Source: Tumebacillus avium (GTDB taxonomy: Bacteria; Bacillota; Bacilli; Tumebacillales; Tumebacillaceae). From it: a stretch of DNA of 64,000 bases. The stretch lies in contig NZ_CP021434.1 of assembly GCF_002162355.1 (NCBI RefSeq), positions 3,774,001 through 3,838,000 of the forward strand, written 5' to 3'. Shown here one piece after another: positions 42,702-51,084 of this stretch. Under the pieces are notes generated by a model. That model had not been told where the DNA came from, made no database searches, and worked only from the letters and a program-made list of their open reading frames with translations. Positions within the stretch are counted from its first letter, which is position 1; each line of letters starts with the position of its first letter. A program made the translations under genes and the position numbers.

Positions 42702-43259
42702 TTAGAAGTTGATCGGTACGTTGTGCCCTCTTTTTTTCGGGCCTTTGCGGGTGTCCTTGATCATGCGGACTTCGAGCAGGCCGTTGCGGTATTGGGCGCG
42801 CGCCTGCTGCGGGCGGACGCGGGTGGGGAGGATGACGCTGCGGTCGAAGCTCCCGCGAAACCGTTCATCGAGGTGGAAGCGGTCTTTGGCGAAATTGTTG
42901 AAGCGGCCGGCCAGCGACCCGGAGACGCTGAGCTGCTCCGGCTGCACGTCAACCTTCACGTCACTCGCCGATTCCAGCCCCGGCACTTCGATGACGGCGA
43001 CCACTTCCTGGCGGGTCTGATAGATGTCGATGCGGGGGAACTGGCCGCCGCTCGTCACATCGGAGCCGTGCAGACCTTGGCCGCCAAACATGCCTTGCCA
43101 GTCCGGCATCGACTGCAACTTGTTCAGCTCCGCCATCGGCAGCTGCTTCATCACGTTTTGCAGAAACTGCGGGCCAAACATGCGGCGCAATCCTTCGTTC
43201 ATGTTGCCGAGACCGCGCATTTGATCAAATGAGTTCCCGTTGTTGTCATTGTTCATCAT
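42702..43259 (-). CDS. Hsp20/alpha-crystallin family protein
   Basis: A 185-residue small heat-shock protein. The N-terminal 70 residues are Met/Gln/Gly-rich and variable. The alpha-crystallin domain runs from about 74 to 170, with I-D-I-Y-Q-T-R-Q-E-V-V at its start, F-R-G-S-F-D-R-S-V-x-L-P in the middle and Y-R-N-G-L-L-E-V near the end. The C terminus is basic and finishes V-P-I-N-F. Holdase function is expected, and spore-coat members exist in Bacilli (CotP type). The GAAGGAAGGTG ribosome site precedes the ATG pair at 43259. Confidence 0.85.
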   Translation of the reverse strand: MMNNDNNGNSFDQMRGLGNMNEGLRRMFGPQFLQNVMKQLPMAELNKLQSMPDWQGMFGGQGLHGSDVTSGGQFPRIDIYQTRQEVVAVIEVPGLESASDVKVDVQPEQLSVSGSLAGRFNNFAKDRFHLDERFRGSFDRSVILPTRVRPQQARAQYRNGLLEVRMIKDTRKGPKKRGHNVPINF

Positions 43260-43390
43260 GCGCCTGTTTTCACCTTCCTTCGCTGTTACCAGCCTATGCG
43301 GATCGAGGCGGGAAAGGTGCTGCGGAGCAGAAAATTGAACCTTTTTCTAGCCAATGGGCGATATTGTGCAGTTTTGTTCGTTCAAAAGCG

Positions 43391-43419
43391 TTGAAAAGAC
43401 GCTCTGTCCATGGTACATT
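43391..43419 (+). promoter_or_regulatory. Stable-RNA promoter P1
   Basis: TTGAAA (43391-43396), 17 bases, TACATT (43414-43419). It is the first of three similar promoters before and within the tRNA array. Confidence 0.6.
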
Positions 43420-43450
43420 ATATCTCGTCAGGCGGGCAACAAACGAGCGC

Positions 43451-43479
43451 TTGACGCTGACAGTGAGATGTGATACAGT
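43451..43479 (+). promoter_or_regulatory. Stable-RNA promoter P2
   Basis: TTGACG (43451-43456), 17 bases, TACAGT (43474-43479). It lies exactly 60 bases after P1 and about 19 bases before the first tRNA. Confidence 0.7.
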
Positions 43480-43497
43480 AATTCTCACGAACAATAC

Positions 43498-43573
43498 AGG
43501 GGTATAGTTCAGTTGGTAGAACGTCGGTCTCCAAAACCGGATGTCGTGGGTTCAAGTCCTACTGCCCCTGCCA
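43498..43573 (+). tRNA. tRNA-Trp (CCA)
   Basis: 76 nt including encoded CCA. Acceptor stem AGGGGTA/TGCCCCT; anticodon CCA in loop TCTCCAAAA; T-loop GGTTCAAGTCC. Confidence 0.95.
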
Positions 43574-43592
43574 CTTTCTTAAAAAATACCAC

Positions 43593-43621
43593 TTGCATCA
43601 CTTTGTGAGATGTGGTACATT
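43593..43621 (+). promoter_or_regulatory. Stable-RNA promoter P3, between tRNA-Trp and tRNA-Gln
   Basis: TTGCAT (43593-43598), 17 bases, TACATT (43616-43621). The spacer shares GAGATGTG with P2, and the -10 region shares TACATTATAT with P1. Confidence 0.6.
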
Positions 43622-43635
43622 ATATACTCAGTCGA

Positions 43636-43710
43636 TGGGGAGTCGCCAAGCGGTAAGGCAACGGACTTTGACTCCGTCATGCGAAGGTTCGATCCCTTCC
43701 TCCCCAGCCA
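43636..43710 (+). tRNA. tRNA-Gln (TTG)
   Basis: 75 nt with CCA. Acceptor TGGGGAG/CTCCCCA; anticodon TTG in ACTTTGACT. Confidence 0.95.
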
Positions 43711-43721
43711 TTGATCTTTGA

Positions 43722-43804
43722 GCGGATGTGGCGGAATTGGCAGACGCACTGGTTTTAGGTACCAGCGGGCGACCGTGGGGGTTCGAGTCCCTTCATCCGC
43801 ACCA
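43722..43804 (+). tRNA. tRNA-Leu (TAG)
   Basis: 83 nt with CCA and a long variable arm. Acceptor GCGGATG/CATCCGC; seven-base loop TTTAGGT places TAG as anticodon. Confidence 0.94.
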
Positions 43805-43826
43805 TTTTCTCTACAACTTGATACAT

Positions 43827-43903
43827 GTGCCCATAGCTCAGCTGGATAGAGCGTTTGACTACGAATCAAAAGGCCGGGAGTTCGAATCTCTCTGGGCACG
43901 CCA
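43827..43903 (+). tRNA. tRNA-Arg (ACG)
   Basis: 77 nt with CCA. Acceptor GTGCCCA/TGGGCAC; anticodon ACG (A34 normally edited to inosine). Confidence 0.95.
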
Positions 43904-43912
43904 TTTTCACTT

Positions 43913-43988
43913 GGGGGTATAGCTCAGTTGGTAGAGCACCTGCCTTGCAAGCAGGGGGTCAGCGGTTCGAATCCGCTTATCTCCACCA
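43913..43988 (+). tRNA. tRNA-Ala (TGC)
   Basis: 76 nt with CCA. Acceptor GGGGGTA/TATCTCC with two G-T pairs; anticodon TGC. Confidence 0.94.
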
Positions 43989-43992
43989 CTGT

Positions 43993-44068
43993 TCCTCAAT
44001 AGCTCAGTTGGTAGAGCGCCCGACTGTTAATCGGATGGTCACAGGTTCGAGTCCTGTTTGAGGAGCCA
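43993..44068 (+). tRNA. tRNA-Asn (GTT)
   Basis: 76 nt with CCA. Acceptor TCCTCAA/TTGAGGA; anticodon GTT in ACTGTTAAT. Confidence 0.95.
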
Positions 44069-44072
44069 CTCT

Positions 44073-44149
44073 GGCTCGTTGGAGAAGCGGCTTAACTCAC
44101 CGCCCTTTCAAGGCGGCATTCACGGGTTCGAATCCCGTACGAGTCACCA
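44073..44149 (+). tRNA. tRNA-Glu (TTC)
   Basis: 77 nt with CCA. Acceptor GGCTCGT/ACGAGTC; anticodon TTC in CCTTTCAAG. Confidence 0.94.
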
Positions 44150-44152
44150 TTT

Positions 44153-44228
44153 GGAGGTTTAGCTCAGCTGGGAGAGCATCTGCCTTACAAGCAGAGGGTC
44201 GGCGGTTCGATCCCGTCAACCTCCACCA
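44153..44228 (+). tRNA. tRNA-Val (TAC)
   Basis: 76 nt with CCA. Acceptor GGAGGTT/AACCTCC; anticodon TAC in CCTTACAAG. Confidence 0.95.
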
Positions 44229-44249
44229 GTTTTACAACTTAATCATTGT

Positions 44250-44325
44250 CGCGGGGTGGAGCAGTTGGCAGCTCGTCGGGCTCATAACCCGAAGGTCGCA
44301 GGTTCAAGTCCTGTCCCCGCAACCA
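44250..44325 (+). tRNA. Initiator tRNA-fMet (CAT)
   Basis: 76 nt with CCA. Anticodon CAT. It has the initiator marks: C1 opposite A72 (unpaired) and a CGGG/CCCG anticodon stem. Confidence 0.95.
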
Positions 44326-44328
44326 CAT

Positions 44329-44405
44329 GGAGCTGTGGTGTAGTGGCCTAACATGCCCGCCTGTCACGCGGGAGACCGCGGGTTCGAATCCCGTCAGCTC
44401 CGCCA
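44329..44405 (+). tRNA. tRNA-Asp (GTC)
   Basis: 77 nt with CCA. Acceptor GGAGCTG/CAGCTCC; anticodon GTC in CCTGTCACG. Confidence 0.95.
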
Positions 44406-44428
44406 CTTTTACAATTTGATTGTTCCAC

Positions 44429-44519
44429 GGAGAGTTGGCCGAGTCGGTCGAAGGCGCTCCCCTGCTAAGGGAGTATACTGGAAACAGTATCGAGGGTTCG
44501 AATCCCTTGCTCTCCGCCA
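44429..44519 (+). tRNA. tRNA-Ser (GCT)
   Basis: 91 nt with CCA and the long class II variable arm (TATACTG/CAGTATC). Acceptor GGAGAGT/GCTCTCC; anticodon GCT. Confidence 0.95.
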
Positions 44520-44522
44520 CTT

Positions 44523-44596
44523 GCGGATGTAGTTCAATGGTAGAACTGCGGCTTCCCAAGCCGCCAGCGTGGGTTCGATTCCCATCATCCGCTCCA
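44523..44596 (+). tRNA. tRNA-Gly (CCC)
   Basis: 74 nt with CCA. Acceptor GCGGATG/CATCCGC; seven-base loop TTCCCAA gives anticodon CCC, a Gly isoacceptor not found in every genome and consistent with GC-rich codon use. Confidence 0.93.
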
Positions 44597-44601
44597 CACA
44601 A

Positions 44602-44678
44602 GGGCCCATAGCTCAGTTGGCTAGAGCGCACGACTGATAATCGTGAGGTCGGAAGTTCGAATCTTCTTGGGCCCACCA
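44602..44678 (+). tRNA. tRNA-Ile (GAT)
   Basis: 77 nt with CCA. Acceptor GGGCCCA/TGGGCCC; anticodon GAT in ACTGATAAT. Confidence 0.95.
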
Positions 44679-44680
44679 TA

Positions 44681-44797
44681 TCTAGTGATAATGTCGCAGA
44701 GGTCACACCTGTTCCCATCCCGAACACAGAAGTTAAGCTCTGCAGAGCCGATGGTACTTGGACCGCAGGGTCCTGGGAGAGTAGGACGTCGCTAGGC
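44681..44797 (+). rRNA. rrf: 5S ribosomal RNA
   Basis: About 117 nt. Ends TCTAGTG and GCTAGGC, with the conserved CCGAACACAGAAGTTAAG loop and GAGAGTAGGACGTCGC near the 3' end. It starts 2 bases after tRNA-Ile and has no 16S or 23S gene next to it. Confidence 0.95.
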
Positions 44798-44803
44798 AAA
44801 GAG

Positions 44804-44840
44804 AAAGACCCGATCCGTTACTGGATCGGGTCTTTTTTTG
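44804..44840 (+). terminator. Terminator of the tRNA/5S operon
   Basis: A 13-base-pair stem, AAAGACCCGATCC (44804-44816) with GGATCGGGTCTTT (44823-44835), then more T. Confidence 0.9.
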
Positions 44841-44854
44841 TCTTCAGTTTTTGG

Positions 44855-44884
44855 TTGACACCGTGTCATTTTTCGCTGTATAGT
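44855..44884 (+). promoter_or_regulatory. Promoter of the MMPL exporter gene
   Basis: TTGACA (44855-44860), 18-base spacer, TATAGT (44879-44884). The -35 lies inside the first palindromic operator. Confidence 0.75.
44856..44868 (+). promoter_or_regulatory. Palindromic operator 1
   Basis: TGACACCGTGTCA is a perfect odd palindrome with a central C, overlapping the -35. It is probably bound by the TetR-type regulator encoded at 48152. Confidence 0.6.
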
Positions 44885-44901
44885 AACTCTTGTGACTTAA
44901 A

Positions 44902-44914
44902 TGACACGGTGTCA
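44902..44914 (+). promoter_or_regulatory. Palindromic operator 2
   Basis: TGACACGGTGTCA is the exact reverse complement of operator 1, centred 46 bases downstream, within the transcript start and 5' leader. Confidence 0.6.
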
Positions 44915-44942
44915 TTGTCCCATCAGAGGAGGGGAGAGACCT

Positions 44943-47900
44943 TTGATCGAAACATGGATTCGCGGCTTGGCGAAGGCCCGCTGGTTTGTGCTGATTTTGT
45001 GGGTGGCGCTGGTCGCAGGCTCGGTGTTCGTGATGCCCGATCTCGGGAAGATCATCGCGGAGACAGAGACGAAGTTCGTTCCGTCTGACGCCGAATCGGA
45101 GCAGGCGAAACAGCTTCTCGAGCAGATCACCACAGAAGATCAGGCAGGCTCAACAGCGATCGTCGTCATGCATCGCGACGGCGGGCTGTCCGCAGGCGAC
45201 CGGGATTGGCTAAAGGCAAAATGGGAAGAACTGAACCGGGATAAAACAGAACTCGGCATTCAAAACACCCAGACTGCATACGATGAACCGGCGCTGGCCG
45301 ACAAGTTTGAAAGCAAAGACAAAACCACACAGATGCTCCTTGTCGGCTTCCCGCGCGAAGACGCGGCAGAAGTGACACAAGAGAGCGTCGACAAGCTTCG
45401 TGAACGCCTCACCGAAGCGCCGGACGGTGCAGCAGCATACGTCACCGGCGGCGCGGCGATCATGAAGGACTACATGGCCACGTCGCAAGAGGGCTTGAAA
45501 AAGACGGAGTTCTTGACCATCGGGCTCGTGCTCGGGATCTTGCTGCTCGTCTTCCGTTCCCCGGTTGCGCCGTTTGTGCCGCTTTTGACCATCGGGCTGT
45601 CCTTTGTACTGTCCCGCGGTCTGGTCGCACTGGCGACCAAATACGGGATGCCGGTGTCCTCGTTCACCGAGACGTTCCTCGTCGCCGTTCTGTTCGGCGC
45701 AGGGACCGACTACTGCATCCTGTTGATCCACCGCTTCCGGGAAGAGCTGTCCAAAGGCTTGGATCGCGTCGACGCGCTGGTGAAAACGATGCAAACGGTT
45801 GGCAAAACGGTCATCTTCTCCGCTTCGACCGTCCTGATCGGCTTTTTCATGATCGGATTCGCGAAATTCGGTCTGTATCAGTCGGCAGTTGGCGTAGCGA
45901 TCGGGATGGCGGCGACGCTGATCGCAGGCCTGACCTTAACCCCGGCCTTGATGATGATCCTCGGCCCCAAGATGTACTGGCCGTTCCAGATCAAACCGGG
46001 CAAAGATCATGGCGAATCGAAAATGTGGGGCGGCATGGCGGGTCTCGTATCCAGAAAACCGCTGTTGGTGCTGCTGATCACAGTGATCGTGCTCGCACCG
46101 CTGACCCTGTTGTTCCAAAACGAGCGCTCGTTTGACGAGATCGCCGAGATCGACCAGAACATCGGGTCGGTCAAAGGCTTCCGCACCATCGAAGACGCCT
46201 TCTCGTCCGGGGAGATGTTCCCGGTGACGGTGGCGATCACCGCTGACCAGTCGATGCGCAACGCCGAAAGCTTGGCGGCGCTGGAGAAGATCTCCGAAAA
46301 CGCCAGCCTTGTACCTGGCGTCAAAGAAGTCCGCAGCGCGGCACGCCCGCTTGGCGAGCAGTTGGAGGAGCTGGTGCTCAGCAACCAGCTCGGCCAAGTC
46401 AACGACGCGCTCGGCGAGATGAAATCGGGTGTCACCGAGCTGAAAGACGGTCTGACCGAAGCGTCAAACGGCCTGACCAGCGGCAACGGCGACATCGACA
46501 AGCTGCAAAACGGCTTGGGCGAGATTGCGACCAACCAATCCAAACTCGCGCAAGGCACCGGCCAGATCGCGCAAGGCCTGCAGCAAGGCGCTGAGCAGAT
46601 TCAAGCCGGACTTCCGCAGCTCGAACAGCTCAGCTACGGTCTTGGCGAGTTGAAGACCAACACCTTCAAGCTCCAAACTGGTCTGCAGACGATCAGCGGC
46701 GGACTGGGCAGCGTGCAGCAAGGCTTGACCGGCACGGCAACGGGCGTGCAAACCTTGCAGCAGACCTCCGCTTCGATGGCGGCCGATCTGCAGCAGCTGC
46801 TGCAAGCCTATCCGCAGCTCGCCAATGACCCGTCCTTCCTCGCCCTGCAAGGCAAGCAGCAAGGCGTGACACAAGGTCTGTCCGGCGTGTCTCAAGGGCT
46901 GGGCCAGATCAATCAAGGCATGCCGGCGCTTGTCGGCGGCACCGCTGAGCTGGCGAACGGCCTCGGCCAGATCGGCGCGGCGCAAGGCCAGATGCAGGCG
47001 GGCGTCGCTCAACTGCCGGGCCAGATGAACCAACTGGCGCAAGGTTTGAACCAATCGGTGTCCGCGCTGAACCTGATCACCAGCGGCCAAACGCAGCTGG
47101 CAGACGGCGCGAAGCAAGCGGGCAGCGGCGTAGGCGAACTGAAGGCCGGCCTGAACGACTTGAACAAAGGGCTTGGCGAAGGCACCGACGCTCTCGGACA
47201 GATCGCTGACGGTCTGACGCAGGTCAAAGACGCCCAGACCGGCATGATCGAAAACGGCGCCAAGCAAATCGACGGCTGGTACTTGCCGCCGGAGATGGTC
47301 GACGAGAACGCCGACCTGAAAAAAGCGTTCGACAGCTACCTGTCTGCAGACGGCAAAGTGGCGAAAGTGGAAGTGGTGCTTGACGTCAATCCCTATTCCC
47401 ACGAAGCGATGAATCTGCTGGATGATATTCGCACGTCGATCGAGCAAGGCGCGTACGGCACGGCGCTGAAGAGCGCGGAGATCAAGTTCACCGGCAACAC
47501 CGCGTCGTACAAAGAGCTTGAAGCCATTTCCAAAGCCGACTTCATCCGCACCGGCGGACTGATCCTGCTCGGGATCTTCATCGTCCTAGCGCTGATGCTG
47601 CGCTCGGTGCTGGCGCCGATCTACCTGCTGGTGTCGCTCGGGTTCTCGTACCTGGTGACGATGGGGATCGTCGAATGGCTGTTTGTCGACATGCTCGGCC
47701 AGCCGGGCTTGTCGTGGACCGTTTCCTTCTTTGCCTTCATGCTGCTGGTCGCGCTGGGGGTCGACTATTCGATCTTCCTGATGGCGCGCTTCCGTGAAGA
47801 GTACAAAGAGACGCAAAACGTCGTCACTTCGATGAAGCGCGCGATGACCACCACCGGCGGCGTGATCATCTCCGCGGCGGTGATCATGGGCGGCACGTTT

Positions 47901-48098
47901 GGCGCGATGATTTTCTCCGGCGTGGCCGCGATGGTGCAGATCGGCGCAACCGTGCTGATCGGCCTGACCATCTACACCACGATCGTGATGGGCCTGATCG
48001 TGCCGGCGCTGGCGATCCTGTTTGGCGAAGCCAACTGGTGGCCGCTGAAGCGTTCCAAAAAGTCTTCCGTTACGAAAGACGAAGCTGTACAATACTAG
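44943..48098 (+). CDS. MMPL/RND-type membrane exporter
   Basis: A 1051-residue protein with the MMPL duplicated plan: one N-terminal helix, an external domain, five helices (about 180-380), a large second external domain, then five helices (about 870-1030). Charged motifs G-A-G-T-D-Y and G-V-D-Y-S-I-F in the helix bundles are the proton-relay Asp-Tyr pairs. The second external domain (about 450-800) is packed with L-x-x-G-L and G-x-x-Q/E-L repeats that predict long helices, as in YhgE/Pip- and YdfJ-like proteins. Such exporters move lipids, fatty acids or hydrophobic toxins. TTG 44943 is used (GAGGAGGGGAG upstream); the ATG at 44901 would place operator 2 in the gene. Confidence 0.9.
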   Translation: MIETWIRGLAKARWFVLILWVALVAGSVFVMPDLGKIIAETETKFVPSDAESEQAKQLLEQITTEDQAGSTAIVVMHRDGGLSAGDRDWLKAKWEELNRDKTELGIQNTQTAYDEPALADKFESKDKTTQMLLVGFPREDAAEVTQESVDKLRERLTEAPDGAAAYVTGGAAIMKDYMATSQEGLKKTEFLTIGLVLGILLLVFRSPVAPFVPLLTIGLSFVLSRGLVALATKYGMPVSSFTETFLVAVLFGAGTDYCILLIHRFREELSKGLDRVDALVKTMQTVGKTVIFSASTVLIGFFMIGFAKFGLYQSAVGVAIGMAATLIAGLTLTPALMMILGPKMYWPFQIKPGKDHGESKMWGGMAGLVSRKPLLVLLITVIVLAPLTLLFQNERSFDEIAEIDQNIGSVKGFRTIEDAFSSGEMFPVTVAITADQSMRNAESLAALEKISENASLVPGVKEVRSAARPLGEQLEELVLSNQLGQVNDALGEMKSGVTELKDGLTEASNGLTSGNGDIDKLQNGLGEIATNQSKLAQGTGQIAQGLQQGAEQIQAGLPQLEQLSYGLGELKTNTFKLQTGLQTISGGLGSVQQGLTGTATGVQTLQQTSASMAADLQQLLQAYPQLANDPSFLALQGKQQGVTQGLSGVSQGLGQINQGMPALVGGTAELANGLGQIGAAQGQMQAGVAQLPGQMNQLAQGLNQSVSALNLITSGQTQLADGAKQAGSGVGELKAGLNDLNKGLGEGTDALGQIADGLTQVKDAQTGMIENGAKQIDGWYLPPEMVDENADLKKAFDSYLSADGKVAKVEVVLDVNPYSHEAMNLLDDIRTSIEQGAYGTALKSAEIKFTGNTASYKELEAISKADFIRTGGLILLGIFIVLALMLRSVLAPIYLLVSLGFSYLVTMGIVEWLFVDMLGQPGLSWTVSFFAFMLLVALGVDYSIFLMARFREEYKETQNVVTSMKRAMTTTGGVIISAAVIMGGTFGAMIFSGVAAMVQIGATVLIGLTIYTTIVMGLIVPALAILFGEANWWPLKRSKKSSVTKDEAVQY

Positions 48099-48102
48099 GG
48101 AG

Positions 48103-48129
48103 AAGGGGCGTGCAAAACGCCCCTTTTTT
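48103..48129 (+). terminator. Intrinsic terminator between exporter and regulator genes
   Basis: AAGGGGCG (48103-48110) pairs with CGCCCCTT (48118-48125), then TTTT. It may reduce the regulator's expression relative to the exporter. Confidence 0.78.
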
Positions 48130-48151
48130 CTAAAGATTTGAGGTGTGACTT

Positions 48152-48733
48152 TTGCAAGTGCAGAAGAAAGAAGTTCGCCAGGAGCGGATCTTGGCAGAAG
48201 CTGCCCGTTTATTTGCGGAAAAAGGCTATGAACAGACCACCGTGAGCGACATCGTCAAAGCTTGCGAAATGGCACGCGGCACATTTTACCTGTACTTTGA
48301 CTCGTTGGAATCCGTTTTGACCGAGCTGTTTCGCAACACGACCGACCTCCTGTGGGAGGAGATCACAAGCATCAGCGGCAACAGCCTGACCGGGGACGGG
48401 GTGCTGAAGACGATCATCACATCGCTTTTCCACGCCCTGGCTGATAAAAAAGAACTGCTCCAAGTCTACCGCTCCGGCGGCGGGCATGAATTCCAGCTCT
48501 TTAAGCACCGCGCCTTTTGTGAAAGCATCGGCAACCGCGTCGTCGATCTGATGAAAGAGGGGCAGGCAGCGGGCGAACTGCGCATCTGTTCTCCTATGCT
48601 GGTCTCGCAGATGATCGTGTCGCTGGTCGACTCCATGGCGTATTACACCTTGGTGCTTGAAGAAGGCCGCCATGACCGCGAGCAAGTGGTGGAAGAGCTG
48701 TGCGATTTTATCTTATACGGAATTTCAAAATAA
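48152..48733 (+). CDS. TetR/AcrR family transcriptional regulator
   Basis: A 193-residue repressor. The N-terminal helix-turn-helix includes R-I-L-A-E-A-A-R-L-F-A-E-K-G-Y and T-T-V-S-D-I-V-K-A, followed by G-T-F-Y-L-Y-F. The rest is a helical ligand-binding domain. The TTG start has GAGGTGTG upstream. It follows the MMPL exporter with only a terminator between, so it is the obvious candidate to bind the TGACAC-S-GTGTCA operators and repress the exporter and itself, as FarR and similar regulators do. Confidence 0.9.
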   Translation: MQVQKKEVRQERILAEAARLFAEKGYEQTTVSDIVKACEMARGTFYLYFDSLESVLTELFRNTTDLLWEEITSISGNSLTGDGVLKTIITSLFHALADKKELLQVYRSGGGHEFQLFKHRAFCESIGNRVVDLMKEGQAAGELRICSPMLVSQMIVSLVDSMAYYTLVLEEGRHDREQVVEELCDFILYGISK

Positions 48734-48763
48734 CCCCTTGCCAAAATGGACAACATAGTCTAA

Positions 48764-49946
<1,183 letters not shown>

Positions 49947-49979
49947 TTTCTACGCGATGTGTAACGTAAAGAGGTGACA

Positions 49980-50372
49980 ATGGTGAACAATCGAAACTTC
50001 GTATTGCATGCACTGGGACAGGCGCTTCATGAAGCAAAGCGGAGCGGTGTTCATGAAGCGGTTTTACGCGAACTTCCACAAGCGGAATATGCGTGGATGA
50101 TTACTGACCGTAAAGGTTTCCTGGTACAGCTCGGGGAAAATCATTTTGTGCTGGACATTTTTACTTCAGAAGAGAAGGCGCATCACTGCGTTGCCCATCT
50201 GCAGATGCAAGGTGGCCAGTTCAAAGGTTTGCAACCCACGACATATGCCTTTACCCAAACTTTTGAGGCGATGGCGGCCAACATTAAACCGGCTGTAGCA
50301 GTAAACCGATTTTCACCTGAGGAATTGACCGTTTCCTACGAGAACGTGGAGAAGCATATGTCGTTCAAGTAG
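49980..50372 (+). CDS. Protein of unknown function (130 aa)
   Basis: A 130-residue soluble protein. The central part (I-T-D-R-K-G-F-L-V-Q-L-G then F-V-L-D-I-F-T-S-E-E-K-A) is faintly like the N-terminal part of SseB-type proteins, which is not enough for a call. GAGGTGA lies just upstream; ATG 49980 or GTG 49983 may start it. It is flanked by terminators and so is a single-gene unit. Confidence 0.6.
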   Translation: MVNNRNFVLHALGQALHEAKRSGVHEAVLRELPQAEYAWMITDRKGFLVQLGENHFVLDIFTSEEKAHHCVAHLQMQGGQFKGLQPTTYAFTQTFEAMAANIKPAVAVNRFSPEELTVSYENVEKHMSFK

Positions 50373-50400
50373 CTGATTTTAGCAGCATATGGTATGTTGA

Positions 50401-50436
50401 AAAAGCCATTGGCATGTTTGGCCAATGGCTTTTTTG
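50401..50436 (+). terminator. Intrinsic terminator
   Basis: A perfect 13-base-pair stem, AAAAGCCATTGGC (50401-50413) with GCCAATGGCTTTT (50420-50432), loop ATGTTT, then T. Confidence 0.88.
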
Positions 50437-50460
50437 TTGCTCAAAGGAGTGATTCAACAG

Positions 50461-50938
50461 ATGAAACATAAACTGGCCACCCGCAGCGACTCGGAATTGA
50501 TGCTGGAAAAAAGTTTTGGGGTCGAGCGGCGGGAGACACCGGAATTTACCGGCTATGTGACAAGAGTTGATATACATAAAGCAAAACGGCAGGCGGTGAT
50601 GCGCCATGAGGAACACGCGTGGCTGATCATCGACGATCATTATAAATGGATACAATTCTTCCCCGAGCATTCGGCCAGCACGGTGACGCTGATGATGGAC
50701 GACCGAGATCGCATCGTCATTCGTTATATCGACATCTGCCTGGCGCACGGCATCGACCCGGATACAGGCATTCCGTGGTATGACGATCTCTATCTGGACA
50801 TCGTCGTCACGCCGGAAGGGACGGTGTACCCTGCTGGACGAGGACGAGTTGGACGAAGCACTAAAAGACGGCAAAATCACGCCAGAGCAGCACGGTTTTG
50901 CCTGGCAGGAAGCGAAACGCATTATACTGGAGATCTAG
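50461..50938 (+). pseudogene. DUF402-family protein gene with a +1 frameshift near 50830
   Basis: The ATG at 50461 follows AAAGGAG (50443-50449). The first 123 codons encode a DUF402-like protein, with W-I-Q-F-F-P-E-H, I-V-I-R-Y-I-D-I, and W-Y-D-D-L-Y-L-D-I-V-V-T-P-E-G-T-V-Y. Directly after V-Y the frame turns basic and un-family-like. Skipping one C at about 50830 restores L-L-D-E-D-E-L-D-E-A-L-K-D-G-K-I-T-P-E and a stop at 50936-50938, exactly the expected family ending. DUF402 proteins include nucleoside di/triphosphatases. The cause may be a real one-base insertion in a CCC run or a sequencing error. Confidence 0.78.
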
Positions 50939-51084
50939 CAGGGAACCAGCCTGTTTCTGACCGTATCATGATCAAAGCGGAAAACTCCGCCCAATTTTTC
51001 TTCTCCTTGAAGGATTGAGCCCTTGTGCGTCAAATATTCTTCTGTTGTGGAGAAATGGTTACACGCAAGTAGGAGGCAAGCCTC

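Noticed and set aside
43579..44799. Several open frames on both strands across the tRNA array
   Set aside because: They are translations of tRNA and 5S sequences and are not genes.
50938..51018. C-terminal extension of the DUF402 frame to 51018
   Set aside because: The residues after the shift are basic and unlike the family; the other frame restores the family ending at 50938.
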